Source of the DNA: Mesorhizobium sp. WSM4313
GTDB lineage: Bacteria; Pseudomonadota; Alphaproteobacteria; Rhizobiales; Rhizobiaceae
Assembly: GCF_002294725.1 (NCBI RefSeq)
Contig: NZ_NSFT01000024.1
Span: 1 to 50,355, forward strand
Direction: 5' to 3'
DNA length: 50,355 bases
Part shown: positions 18,589 through 27,070 of the stretch, piece after piece
How the letters are laid out: each line of letters starts with the position of its first letter
Position numbering within the stretch: the stretch's first letter is position 1
The notes under the pieces: model-generated
Databases searched by the model: none
What the model saw: only the letters and a program-made list of their open reading frames with translations
What the model was told of the DNA's origin: nothing
Made by a program: the position numbers and the translations under genes

Positions 18589-21500
18589 TTATTCGGCGAG
18601 CACGCGCGTGGAGGGGAAGCCGACCTCGACTAGGGTTCCTTCGCCTGGCGTCGAGGTGATGGCGAAGCGGGCGCGGTTCGCCTCCACCATGGCCTTGGTG
18701 AGGGGCAGGCCGAGGCCGGTGCCGTCGCCGCGTCCGCGCTTCAGCGCATTGATCTGCTTGAACGGTTTCAGCGCCTGCTCGATCTCGGCCTGGGTCATGC
18801 CAATGCCGGTGTCGCGCACGCGCATGACGACGTCGCCCGAGGCTTCGTAGGCGGTCGAGACGATCACCTGGCCGCCGGCCTGGGTGTAGCGAATGGCGTT
18901 GGACAGGATGTTGAGGGCGATCTGGCGTACGCTTCTCAGATCCGCCACCACTTCCGGCAGCCGCGAGGCGAAGCTGGAGCGGATGATGACCCGTTCGCGA
19001 TTGGCCTGCGGCTGCATCATCGCCACCGTCTCGGCCAGCGTGTCGTTGAGCGACACCGCCTCGTAATCCATCTCCTGCTGGCCTGCCTCGATCTTGGAGA
19101 TGTCGAGCAGGTCGTTGACGAGGTCGAGCACATGGTTGCCCGAGCGGTTGATGTCGCGCAGGTAGTCGCGATAGCGGTCGTTGGTGATCGGACCGAATTT
19201 CTCGTCTACCATCAGTTCGGAAAAGCCGATGATGGCATTGAGCGGAGTGCGGATCTCGTGGCTGATGCGGGCCAGGAAATCCGTCTTCTGCGAGGAGGCG
19301 CGCTCGGCCACTGCGCGTGCCTGCGTCAGGTCTTCCTCGGCCCGCTTCCATTGCGTGATGTCGCGCACGACGGCGCAGAAGCCGCTGTCGTTGGGCAGCC
19401 TGCCGATGGTCATGAACAGCGGGATGAAACGCCCCTGCGCCTCGCGGCCGATGACCTCGCGGCCGTCATTCAAGACGCTCGCGACACCCGGCTCCGAAAG
19501 CCCGGCCAGATAGTCGCGCGCCGCGCGCTGGCTTTCTATGGCAAACAGCGAGACAAAGGGCTTGCCCGCGACCTCGTCGCTGTCGAAACCGAACAGCGCT
19601 TCCGCCGGCCGGCTGATCGAGCGGATGTTGCCGTCGCGGCCGATCAGCACGACGCCGTCCGTAGCGGTATCGATGATGGTGCGCATCTCCGCGATGCGCG
19701 ATTTCAGTTCCGGCACGTCCGGCTGCAGCGCCGGCTCGTCATTCGCGGCGGTGAAGTGCGCCGCATCGTCCTCGCCGGAACGCCGCACCACCAGCATCAG
19801 CGCCTTGCCGCCGCGCCACGGCACCGAGCGCAGCAGCGCGTCGATCGGGAATTCCATGCCCTGGCGGGTCTTGAGCTTCAGCGAGTGGTCGCTTTCGTCC
19901 GTCGCGGTGTCCTCGGCATAGGAATCGGCGAAGAGCGCGCCCAGGCCGCCTGCATCCGCGAGGTCGTCCAGCGCATCATAGCCGGTGAGTTCGAGGAAGG
20001 CGTCATTGGCATAATGCAGCATGTCGCCCGAATGGATGAGCAGCGGCACCGGCAGCCTGGCCAGGATGGATGTGTCGGGTGCCTTGGCTTCCTCTCCGGT
20101 CGAAAACGCGGACGGCACAAAACCGGAAAGTTTAAGCGGCGGCACGTCGAGGCGTCGCCGCGTCGCGGCTGTCGCGTCCAGTTCTTCCGGCTGTTCTTCC
20201 GCGGCCTTGGCGGCATCTGTATCGGAGCCTGCCCAGTCCTCATTGTCCTGCGCATCGCGGAAGTCGTCGGCGGTCATGCCGTCGTCGGCCGTCGCATCGG
20301 AGGCGGGCTGCCCGGCCGCGACCGGCTGCGCCGTAGGCTCTTCGACGGGCCGCTGCGGCTTAGCGGCAGCAGGTTCGGCGGCCTCCCGGGCGCCCTCTGC
20401 TTGCTCGTTCTGGGAAACCGGCGCGACGCCGGCGTCTTCCATGGGTTTCTCGCCATCGGCAAAGTTGAGCAGCGAGCCGGAACCGGCCGAGGTCTCGGCC
20501 GGGCCAGCGTCGTCTACCTCGGCGGCGCCATCGATGCCGTCGAGCCGCGCCAGATCGTCCTGGTCTTCCGCCTCGGTCTCCGCTTCCGCGGCCTTTGCGT
20601 CGTCGGCTTCCGAGGGCGTGGACAAGGTCGCGCCCTGGGCGGAATCGTCGTGCTCCGCCGCATCGGGTGGAAGCGGCTGGCTTGCGTCGCCCCTTGTTTG
20701 GCTGGCCGCTTCCTTAACCGTTGCCGTGTCCTCGCTGGCAACAGCGGCATCGGGCCGCTTGTCGGCTTCGGGGACGCGTTCCTCGGCAGGGGCGGAACTG
20801 TCCTTGCGCAGCCGCTCGCCGATCTCGCGGAAGGCGCTGCGCTCGAGGATCGACAGGCCCTTGTGATTTGCCGGCGTGTCGCTTCCCGGTTGCTTGTCGT
20901 TGGCCGGCTGGCGATGCTCGGCCAGCCTTATCACCTTGTCGGCAAAGCGTCGCTCCGGCTTCGGCACGATGGTCAGCGCCGGCACTTCGCCCCGGAAGGG
21001 GTCTTCGGGCCTTGGCTTTTCCAGAGGCGTCTGCTCTGCCGGCTGATCGCCCGACGCGTCGGCCCCGCCGGAGGTGGCCCCGGCAGGAGCGGCATTCGGC
21101 ACCAGAGCCATGCCAAGCGCTTCCGGATCAACCACGGCGTCGGCGCTGCGCGCGACGCCAAAGCCGCGAAAACCCTCGAAGGCGCGGCTGCGGCCATAGA
21201 CGGGCAGGGCCGCCAGATCGACGGGGATCTTCAGACCCGTTCCGGCTACCGGCCACAGTACCGAGCGGCCGGACCAGGTATCGCGCCGGTCGAGCAGGCC
21301 GGCGATCTCGCCCGAGGCGTCGAGGCCGAAAGTGGCGGCGACATCCTTGAAGCGGCGACCGATCACATCGGCGGCAGGCTGGCCGACGATGTCGGCGAAT
21401 TCGGGCGACAGCGCGCTGAACCGACCTTCGGCGTCGGTGCGCCAGACGAAGCGCAATGGGGCCGCCGACCGGTCGATGTCGCGCGGCAGGCCCGGCTGGG

Positions 21501-22608
21501 CTGATTTGGTAGTCTCGCGTGCAGCGTCGCCAGCATCTTGGCCTTCGGCTGCGGCGGCACCTTCCGGCTCGTCCTTCGCCGGCGCTGCCGGTTGAGCATG
21601 CCCGGCGCCATCGTCGCCGGCATTGAAATACCAATGGTCGTGCTGGCCGGCGCCGGCGGCATCGGCCTGATGGTCTGTCCGGGTAGGCCGCTGGCCGGCC
21701 AAGGTCCGGCCCTCCGCGTCGGGCTGTGCGTCGCCGTCGGGAGCCTCTGGCGCCGGCTCGTCCTCTTTGCCAGCCGCCACGGTAGGCACTGGATTGTCCT
21801 GGACAGGCCGAGACTCGGGCTCGATTGCCGCGCTTTCACCTTGGGGCGGGGCGCTGACCGCCTCTGGCGCCGCGATTCCCTGATCGCCGGTCCGATCGCC
21901 TTGGCCGGCGGCCGGCCGATCGTCCTGGCCGCCATCGGAGTCGTCGAGCTGCGCCTCGTCGATCACCACCAGCAGATGCCGCGTATCGGTGAGCCGCGCA
22001 AAACCGGCCGGGTAGGCGGTGTCGGTGCCCGGCACGAGGCGTTTGACGATACGGTCGCCGCTGCTTGCCACATCCGCAACCAGGGCAGCCAACGTCCGCG
22101 GCTCGATACCGAGCGCCGCAAAGCCGTCCGAGGATGCCTCGACCCCGCCTTGCGCGTCGACAAAGGCAATGAAATGTCCGGCCTCGGTAAAGCCGCCGAT
22201 GGCGCGCCTGGCGATCTCGACGGCGCTGCGCGAAGTGGTCTGTGCCGCCGGCACCGCCAGCATGATTGCCGCCTCGCCGTCCGGCATCGTCACTGCGCTG
22301 GCCAGAAAGCCGACGGCGCGGCTTTCCATGCCGGTGGCCAGCCTCACCGTGACGGCGCGGTCGCTGCCGATGTCGGGAAAACCGCTGGTCGCCATGATCT
22401 GCCGGCGGGCGATCAGCGGCAGCCGCGCCGAGGCGCCGATGATGGCCTCGATATTCGGATAGCCGAAGGCCGACGCCCCCGGACCGTTCGCCCAGATCAC
22501 CTGTTCGAGGTCGACCGACAAAATGGCCAAAGCATCACCCGCGGCAAAGCGCTGGCGCACCGCGTCGAGCACGGCAACGTCGAGGAAGGAGTAGTTTTCA
22601 GGCGGCAT
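18589..22608 (-). CDS. cbrA: Large PAS-domain sensor histidine kinase, CbrA
   Basis: Counted from the ATG at 22608 the product has 1339 residues. The C-terminus is a hybrid-free histidine kinase: H-box ARISHEIRTPLNAIIGFSEL (His ~1117), N-box NILSNAIRYTQAGG, G1 VRDTGIGM and G2 GDGTGLGLPLTKAM. PAS domains precede it (TIIDTATDGVVLIGRDGNIRS and VPLLIHSGDMLHYANDAFLE), a further PAS lies mid-protein, and two very long acidic Ala/Pro/Glu linkers join them. Position next to acetoacetyl-CoA synthetase and phasin genes matches cbrA of Sinorhizobium, a DivJ/PleC-family kinase that acts on DivK to control CtrA and the cell cycle. The frame opens earlier (22794), but MPPENYSFLDVAVL looks like the true start, with GGAGGG 11 bases upstream. 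No transmembrane segment is seen. Confidence 0.87.
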   Translation of the reverse strand: MPPENYSFLDVAVLDAVRQRFAAGDALAILSVDLEQVIWANGPGASAFGYPNIEAIIGASARLPLIARRQIMATSGFPDIGSDRAVTVRLATGMESRAVGFLASAVTMPDGEAAIMLAVPAAQTTSRSAVEIARRAIGGFTEAGHFIAFVDAQGGVEASSDGFAALGIEPRTLAALVADVASSGDRIVKRLVPGTDTAYPAGFARLTDTRHLLVVIDEAQLDDSDGGQDDRPAAGQGDRTGDQGIAAPEAVSAPPQGESAAIEPESRPVQDNPVPTVAAGKEDEPAPEAPDGDAQPDAEGRTLAGQRPTRTDHQADAAGAGQHDHWYFNAGDDGAGHAQPAAPAKDEPEGAAAAEGQDAGDAARETTKSAQPGLPRDIDRSAAPLRFVWRTDAEGRFSALSPEFADIVGQPAADVIGRRFKDVAATFGLDASGEIAGLLDRRDTWSGRSVLWPVAGTGLKIPVDLAALPVYGRSRAFEGFRGFGVARSADAVVDPEALGMALVPNAAPAGATSGGADASGDQPAEQTPLEKPRPEDPFRGEVPALTIVPKPERRFADKVIRLAEHRQPANDKQPGSDTPANHKGLSILERSAFREIGERLRKDSSAPAEERVPEADKRPDAAVASEDTATVKEAASQTRGDASQPLPPDAAEHDDSAQGATLSTPSEADDAKAAEAETEAEDQDDLARLDGIDGAAEVDDAGPAETSAGSGSLLNFADGEKPMEDAGVAPVSQNEQAEGAREAAEPAAAKPQRPVEEPTAQPVAAGQPASDATADDGMTADDFRDAQDNEDWAGSDTDAAKAAEEQPEELDATAATRRRLDVPPLKLSGFVPSAFSTGEEAKAPDTSILARLPVPLLIHSGDMLHYANDAFLELTGYDALDDLADAGGLGALFADSYAEDTATDESDHSLKLKTRQGMEFPIDALLRSVPWRGGKALMLVVRRSGEDDAAHFTAANDEPALQPDVPELKSRIAEMRTIIDTATDGVVLIGRDGNIRSISRPAEALFGFDSDEVAGKPFVSLFAIESQRAARDYLAGLSEPGVASVLNDGREVIGREAQGRFIPLFMTIGRLPNDSGFCAVVRDITQWKRAEEDLTQARAVAERASSQKTDFLARISHEIRTPLNAIIGFSELMVDEKFGPITNDRYRDYLRDINRSGNHVLDLVNDLLDISKIEAGQQEMDYEAVSLNDTLAETVAMMQPQANRERVIIRSSFASRLPEVVADLRSVRQIALNILSNAIRYTQAGGQVIVSTAYEASGDVVMRVRDTGIGMTQAEIEQALKPFKQINALKRGRGDGTGLGLPLTKAMVEANRARFAITSTPGEGTLVEVGFPSTRVLAE

Positions 22609-22642
22609 GCGCTGGCCAACCCTCCGGAGCGGGCATTTTTCA

Positions 22643-22658
22643 GTTAACGCTTTGTTAA
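22643..22658 (-). promoter_or_regulatory. CtrA box upstream of cbrA
   Basis: On the minus strand the sequence is TTAACAAAGCGTTAAC, an exact match to the CtrA consensus TTAA-N7-TTAAC. It lies 35-50 bases before the cbrA start codon, where a promoter would be. CbrA acts in the pathway that controls CtrA, so this suggests feedback. Confidence 0.65.
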
Positions 22659-22783
22659 TAAAAGCCCGCGGCCCGGAGGTCCACAAGCCTAAGCTTGCAT
22701 CGGTCGAAATCTCTGGGCTCTTGGTTAACGGCTCTCGTGGCTGACGCAGGGGAAAGATTTTATGGTGCGGTGCAGCAAAGATA

Positions 22784-22811
22784 TTGCAATGCACAAAAAA
22801 TCCGTTATATT
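22784..22811 (+). promoter_or_regulatory. Probable phasin promoter overlapped by a TGC-rich site
   Basis: TTGCAA (22784-22789) and TATATT (22806-22811) are spaced by 16 bases, placing the start about 50 bases before the phasin ATG. The -35 is embedded in TGCAGCAAAGATATTGCAATGCAC (22771-22794), TGC-rich like PhaR/AniA-type repressor targets. Binding is inferred. Confidence 0.4.
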
Positions 22812-22870
22812 GCCATCATACATGAACGAGACGGCTTTCTGTCAAAGCCGCTGCCGCGAAAGGTTGGAAA

Positions 22871-23335
22871 ATGTCCAAGACCACTGCCAAGTCCGCCGAG
22901 ACCATCGAAAACGTCGAATTCCCGAGCTTTGATGCTTCCAAGGCCACCGACCAGATCCGCGCCTTCGCCGAGAAGGGCGTCGAGCAGTCGAAGGAAGCCT
23001 ATGCCAAGCTGAAGACCGGCGCCGAGGAGACCCAGAAGGTTCTGGAGTCGACCTACGAGACCGCCAAGACCGTTTCCAGCGACGTTTCGCTGAAGACCAT
23101 CGCCGCGCTGCGCGCCAATGCCGAGGCCAGCTTCTCGCACCTCGAAGCCCTGGTCGGCGCGAAGACCCTTTCGGAAGTCGTCGAGCTGCAGACCTCCTTC
23201 CTGCGCAAGCGCGTCGAAATGGCCGTTGAGCAGGCCAAGGAGTTCCAGACCGTTGCCACCAAGGCGGTCGAGGACGTCTCCAAGCCGGTCAAGAGCGCCT
23301 TCGAGAAGGCGATGAAGGACGTCAAGGCCGCCTGA
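22871..23335 (+). CDS. phaP: Phasin (polyhydroxyalkanoate granule-associated protein)
   Basis: This 154-residue, Ala/Lys/Glu-rich, almost wholly helical protein is of the Phasin_2 type (VEFPSFDASKATDQIRAFAE; VELQTSFLRKRVEMAVEQAKEFQTV). Phasins coat polyhydroxybutyrate granules in the cytoplasm and limit their size. It is divergent from cbrA, with a short leader and a purine-rich site (AAAGGTTGG) before the ATG. A three-hairpin sRNA of the mmgR type lies just downstream. That family is known to affect polyhydroxybutyrate storage in Sinorhizobium, so the two are likely functionally linked. Confidence 0.92.
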   Translation: MSKTTAKSAETIENVEFPSFDASKATDQIRAFAEKGVEQSKEAYAKLKTGAEETQKVLESTYETAKTVSSDVSLKTIAALRANAEASFSHLEALVGAKTLSEVVELQTSFLRKRVEMAVEQAKEFQTVATKAVEDVSKPVKSAFEKAMKDVKAA

Positions 23336-23418
23336 TTTCAGCGCACAACCTTGCGATGCATCAAAACGTCGCATTTCGTCAGACAAATAGTCGTGCGATA
23401 GGTTGAGCAATCAGATAC

Positions 23419-23526
23419 CCGGAAATGGAACCTCCTCCCTCCATTTCCGGGGTGACCAGCCAGCACCTCCTCCCGCTGGCTCGTAACAGGAAAAGGCCGG
23501 CACCTCCTCCCGCCGGCCTTTTCTTT
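23419..23526 (+). ncRNA. mmgR: mmgR/alpha-r14-type sRNA with three CCUCCUCCC loops
   Basis: Three successive hairpins each expose the same CCTCCTCCC in the loop: CCGGAAATGG/CCATTTCCGG (23419-23450), AGCCAGC/GCTGGCT (23458-23481) and AAAAGGCCGGC/GCCGGCCTTTT (23491-23522). The third is followed by CTTTT and serves as terminator. CCUCCUCCC is complementary to a Shine-Dalgarno, and this loop motif defines the mmgR (formerly suhB, alpha-r14, 'cuckoo') RNAs of alphaproteobacteria. MmgR of Sinorhizobium limits polyhydroxybutyrate accumulation. The 5' end probably lies slightly upstream, near 23405-23415. Phasin lies upstream and tRNA-His downstream. Confidence 0.85.
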
Positions 23527-23677
23527 TGCCTTGACGAAAGGCGAATGAGGAAACCAATCGTTTACCTTATCAAGGCCCTTGAATTAGAATCCGATAGCCC
23601 GTATTTGACGCATCGCCGAACGACAGAGCGGATCACGGAGAATGAAGCTTTCACCTCGATCCAGCTCAGGCAGGCAG

Positions 23678-23754
23678 GCCGTTGTAGCTCAGCTGGTTAG
23701 AGCGCCGGATTGTGGATCCGGAGGTCGCTGGTTCGATCCCAGCCAACGGTACCA
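23678..23754 (+). tRNA. tRNA-His (GTG anticodon), CCA encoded
   Basis: This 77-nt cloverleaf starts with GCCGTTGTAGCTCAG, has the anticodon arm CCGGA-TTGTGGA-TCCGG (anticodon GTG), the T-loop GGTTCGATCCC and ends ACGGTACCA. The acceptor stem is G1-U72 with A73, not C73. This is the alphaproteobacterial type of tRNA-His that lacks the otherwise universal G-1:C73 identity pair. Confidence 0.95.
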
Positions 23755-23973
23755 TCACTCTCGATGATCTGAACGTGCACCTTGAACCCTTCCATTCCTT
23801 CGGCTCCGCGGACCATGGGCAAGCTCTCTTGTCTCTAGGGCGAGATATATTGTCCCATGGACAAGGTGTCTTGCCGGTCGAGGCCGACTCGGCTCGAATG
23901 GAGCATGCATCCTTTGCAGGGATGCGGACGTTCATGACGACCAACCGGCTTTGCCGCTAGGGAAAAAAGCAGT

Positions 23974-24225
23974 ATGAGTGAACATGCGATCGAGTTCTTG
24001 CGCGGATGGATTGGCGAGAAAGTCCAATGCCAGCATTTGCCGATCAAGATCGACAAGCAGGCCGAGACCCTTGCGAAGGAATGCTGCGCCAAGGCCGCCG
24101 AGGCAGGCATTCTGCTGGAGGACATCCAGGAAGAGGTCGGCGACATCCAGGAATTGATCGCGTCGCGCCTCGAGGAAGCCGTTGAAGAGGGCAGCAGCGA
24201 AGTCAACCCGGACAAACCGGAATAA
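23974..24225 (+). CDS. DUF768 family protein
   Basis: This 83-residue acidic protein has the pattern of DUF768, a family largely confined to Mesorhizobium: SEHAIEFLRGWI at the start, LAKECCAKAAEAGI in the middle and an acidic tail (IQEEVGDIQELIASRLEEAVEEGSS). Two adjacent cysteines sit at 37-38. No function is known. It is a single gene between tRNA-His and the convergent peptidase gene. The ~220 bases upstream hold no recognisable gene or strong signal. Confidence 0.75.
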   Translation: MSEHAIEFLRGWIGEKVQCQHLPIKIDKQAETLAKECCAKAAEAGILLEDIQEEVGDIQELIASRLEEAVEEGSSEVNPDKPE

Positions 24226-24259
24226 ACACCGGCCTGCCACGGGCCGGCGGCGCCGTTTC

Positions 24260-25378
24260 TCAGCCGAATTTTTCCTCCAGCCATTCCTTCGGCAGCGCCG
24301 GCACGAAATTGCCGTCGCGCCCCGTCATATCCGCATTGGAAACCAATGCGTTGAGGATCGCTTCCTCCACGCCTTGCACGACCGCGTCGAAGAACGGGTC
24401 GATGTCGACGTCCGGGATGAATTCCGCGCGGGCGATGCGGCCTGAAGGCGCAAGCGCGGCCTCGGCATTGGCGGTCGAGAAGGCGAGAAAAATATCGCCA
24501 GAACTGTGATAGCCATAGCCCCCGGTCACGGCAATGCCGAGCGGCACGCGCCGGGCGAGCCGCTTCATCTGATGCGGCAGCAACGGCGCGTCGGTGGCGA
24601 TGACGGCAATGATGGAACCCTTTTCGGCGCGCGGCGTGCCCTCGCGGATGGCCGGTTGGGCCAATTCCGGGCCGACACGCCGGCCGCGAATGGTGAAATT
24701 GTGCCTTTTGCCGAAATTCGCCTGCACGAAAACACCAAGCGTGTAGCGCCGGTCCCGCCATCCGACGATGCGCGAGGCGGTGCCGGATCCGGCCTTGAAG
24801 CCGAAGCTTATCATGCCGGTTCCGCCACCGACGCTGCCTTCCTCGATGGCGCCGCCGCTGGCGCTGTCGAGTGCCGTGGTCACATGGTCGACGCTCACAT
24901 GATGGCCGTTGATGTCGTTGAGGAAGCCGTCATAGGTCTCTGCCGCCACCGGCAGGCCCCAGCCGCTATCGAGCGCAGCCGGCAAGACGCGATGCATCCA
25001 GCGCAAGGTGGCATCGCGGGTCACGCCGCAGGAATGCGTGTTGGTGATGGTGACCGGGAAATTGAAGGCACCGGTTTCCTCGATGATATGCGTTCCGGTC
25101 AACTCGCCATTACCGTTCTGGCTGAACACGCCGGCGAACACCGGCGTCGCGAGTTCCTGAGCTGGCCTTGGCAGGATCGCGGTCACGCCGGTGCGCACCG
25201 GACCGTTTCCGACCTGCAGCGGGCCGTCGCCTGAAATGAGCGTCGTGTAGCCCACCGACACGCCCGGCACGTCGGTGATGGCGTTGAAAAGGCCCGGCGT
25301 GCCATCGAGCGCGATACCGAACGAGCGCAGGCGCGGCTTGCCCGACGGGGTGCGAAGATGCGGGTCGTGGTCGCTCAT
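24260..25378 (-). CDS. DmpA/P1-family aminopeptidase
   Basis: This 372-residue protein belongs to the DmpA/BapA N-terminal-nucleophile hydrolases. Signatures are VPGVSVGYTTL, ITNTHSCGVTRDATL, EGSVGGGTGMISFGFKAGSGTASR and KGSIIAVIATDAPLLPHQ. In the last, the Gly254-Ser255 bond corresponds to the self-cleavage site of DmpA, so the precursor should split into alpha and beta chains with Ser as the new N-terminal nucleophile. Relatives cleave D- or beta-amino acid peptides and esters. No signal peptide is seen. It follows xseA by seven bases on the same strand, so the two are probably co-transcribed, although no functional link is evident. Confidence 0.9.
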   Translation of the reverse strand: MSDHDPHLRTPSGKPRLRSFGIALDGTPGLFNAITDVPGVSVGYTTLISGDGPLQVGNGPVRTGVTAILPRPAQELATPVFAGVFSQNGNGELTGTHIIEETGAFNFPVTITNTHSCGVTRDATLRWMHRVLPAALDSGWGLPVAAETYDGFLNDINGHHVSVDHVTTALDSASGGAIEEGSVGGGTGMISFGFKAGSGTASRIVGWRDRRYTLGVFVQANFGKRHNFTIRGRRVGPELAQPAIREGTPRAEKGSIIAVIATDAPLLPHQMKRLARRVPLGIAVTGGYGYHSSGDIFLAFSTANAEAALAPSGRIARAEFIPDVDIDPFFDAVVQGVEEAILNALVSNADMTGRDGNFVPALPKEWLEEKFG

Positions 25379-25385
25379 TCAGACC

Positions 25386-26951
25386 TCAGAACAACGAACC
25401 CTGATTGCCCGGCTCCTTGGCCTTGGCGGGCGATTTTCCGGCCAGCTTCGGCCGCGCCCCGCCGGAGGTTGCGATGGCCTCGGCAGTGCCGTCGGCGAAT
25501 TCCAGCTGCAGCGCCGCGCCCGGCGCCAGCTCCGCGACCCGCTTGATGACGGCGCCTTCGGCATCCTTGACCAGCGCGAAGCCGCGCGCCAGCACGGCCT
25601 TGTGCGACAATGTTGAAAGCAGCCGGTCCGCCTGGGTAAGAGCCGCGCGCAGCCGGTCGAGGCGCCGCGCCGTCGCCTGATCTTGCCTGCGCGACAGCGC
25701 TGCCAGCGTGTCGGCCTGTTGCTTCTGGCGCCGCACGATCGGCGCCGGCGACAGCCTTGCTGCCGTGCGTTTGAACCGCGTGCGCCTTTCGCGCACGATG
25801 GCGAAGAACGCGGCTCGCGCCCGCGCAATATCGCGGCCGGTCAGCGTGCGCGCTTCATTGAGGCGCCGCGACAGGGTTGCCGGCGTCAGCCTTTGCCGCT
25901 CCAGCGTCGCCCGCTTGCGTTCGATATTCACCGTCAGCCCGCGACCGAGGCGGCTGGTCGCATCGTCGAAACGGCGGCGCGGCAGCGCTAGCAACTGGTC
26001 GGGCGAGGGGAGCGCGCGCGCCGCGGCGCGCACGGCCTGGCGCTTGCGTTCCAAATGCCGCGAGGCGCAGGCGTTGAGCCGCGCGGCAAGACTGGCCAAG
26101 GTAGCCTCCAGATCCGCCCTGACCGGCACGGCGATCTCGGCCGCGCCCGTCGGCGTCGGCGCGCGCATGTCGGCGACGAAGTCGATCAGCGTCGTATCAG
26201 TCTCATGGCCGACGGCCGAGATCACCGGGATGGAGGACGCCGCAACGGCACGCGCCAGCCCTTCGTCGTTGAAGCCCCAGAGGTCCTCAAGGCTGCCGCC
26301 GCCGCGTGCCACGATCAACAGATCGGGTTGGCGGATGGGTCCGTCCCATGTCAGCGCACTGAAGCCGTTGACGGCCGCGGTCACCTCCCTGGCCGTCGTC
26401 TCGCCCTGGACCCTCACCGGCCACACCAGCACATGAAGCGGAAACCGGTCCTTGATGCGATGGATGATGTCGCGGATCACCGAGCCGGTCGGCGAGGTGA
26501 CGACGCCGATGACCTGAGGCATGAAGGGCAGCCGCCGCTTGCGGCCGGCATCGAACAGGCCCTCGGCCTGCAGCCGGCGCTTGCGCTCTTCGAGCAGCGC
26601 CATCAGCGCGCCGGCGCCTGCCGGCTCCAGATTGTCGATAACGATCTGGTAGTTGGATTTGCCGGGATAGGTGGTCAGCTTGCCACTGGCGATCACCTCC
26701 ATGCCTTCCTCGGGGCGGAACTTCAGCCGCGCCATGGTGGTCTTCCAGACCACCGCATCGATCCGCGCGCGGTCGTCCTTCAACGCGAAGTAAGCGTGGC
26801 CGGACGAATGCGGGCCGCGATAGCCGGAAATCTCGCCACGCACCCGCACATTGCCGAAGGCGTCTTCGACAGTGCGCTTCAGCGCGCCGGAAATCTCGCT
26901 CACCGTATATTCGGTGGCGTTGCTGCGTGATTCGGTTGCTGTTTCACTCAT
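25386..26951 (-). CDS. xseA: Exodeoxyribonuclease VII large subunit
   Basis: This 521-residue XseA has an N-terminal OB-fold (VRVRGEISGYRGPHSSGHAYFALKD), the catalytic core with TSPTGSVIRDIIHR, DLLIVARGGGSLEDLWGFNDE and SAVGHETDTTLIDFVADMRAPTPTGAAE, then a long Arg/Ala-rich coiled coil (~290-440). With XseB it degrades single-stranded DNA from both ends. Its C-terminal ~60 residues (FADGTAEAIATSG...) close the domain. The xseB partner is not in this window. The ATG at 26951 is the first conserved-looking start. A divergent GGDEF-EAL gene lies 119 bases upstream. Confidence 0.95.
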   Translation of the reverse strand: MSETATESRSNATEYTVSEISGALKRTVEDAFGNVRVRGEISGYRGPHSSGHAYFALKDDRARIDAVVWKTTMARLKFRPEEGMEVIASGKLTTYPGKSNYQIVIDNLEPAGAGALMALLEERKRRLQAEGLFDAGRKRRLPFMPQVIGVVTSPTGSVIRDIIHRIKDRFPLHVLVWPVRVQGETTAREVTAAVNGFSALTWDGPIRQPDLLIVARGGGSLEDLWGFNDEGLARAVAASSIPVISAVGHETDTTLIDFVADMRAPTPTGAAEIAVPVRADLEATLASLAARLNACASRHLERKRQAVRAAARALPSPDQLLALPRRRFDDATSRLGRGLTVNIERKRATLERQRLTPATLSRRLNEARTLTGRDIARARAAFFAIVRERRTRFKRTAARLSPAPIVRRQKQQADTLAALSRRQDQATARRLDRLRAALTQADRLLSTLSHKAVLARGFALVKDAEGAVIKRVAELAPGAALQLEFADGTAEAIATSGGARPKLAGKSPAKAKEPGNQGSLF

Positions 26952-27070
26952 TGCGCGATTGGGGAACGCTTATCGGCCCGCGTCAAGCGCGGCGAAACCG
27001 CGCCAATATCATAACGCGATCTTAAGCCCGATTTGCTTTGACAGGCCCAGAAGAGCCGGCCGGGGACCTG

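Noticed and set aside
19132..21504. 790-residue plus-strand ORF
   Set aside because: Antisense to the linker region of cbrA, with no domain or start signal.
23425..23700. 91-residue ORF across the sRNA and into tRNA-His
   Set aside because: It runs through three RNA hairpins and the tRNA; no protein family is recognisable.
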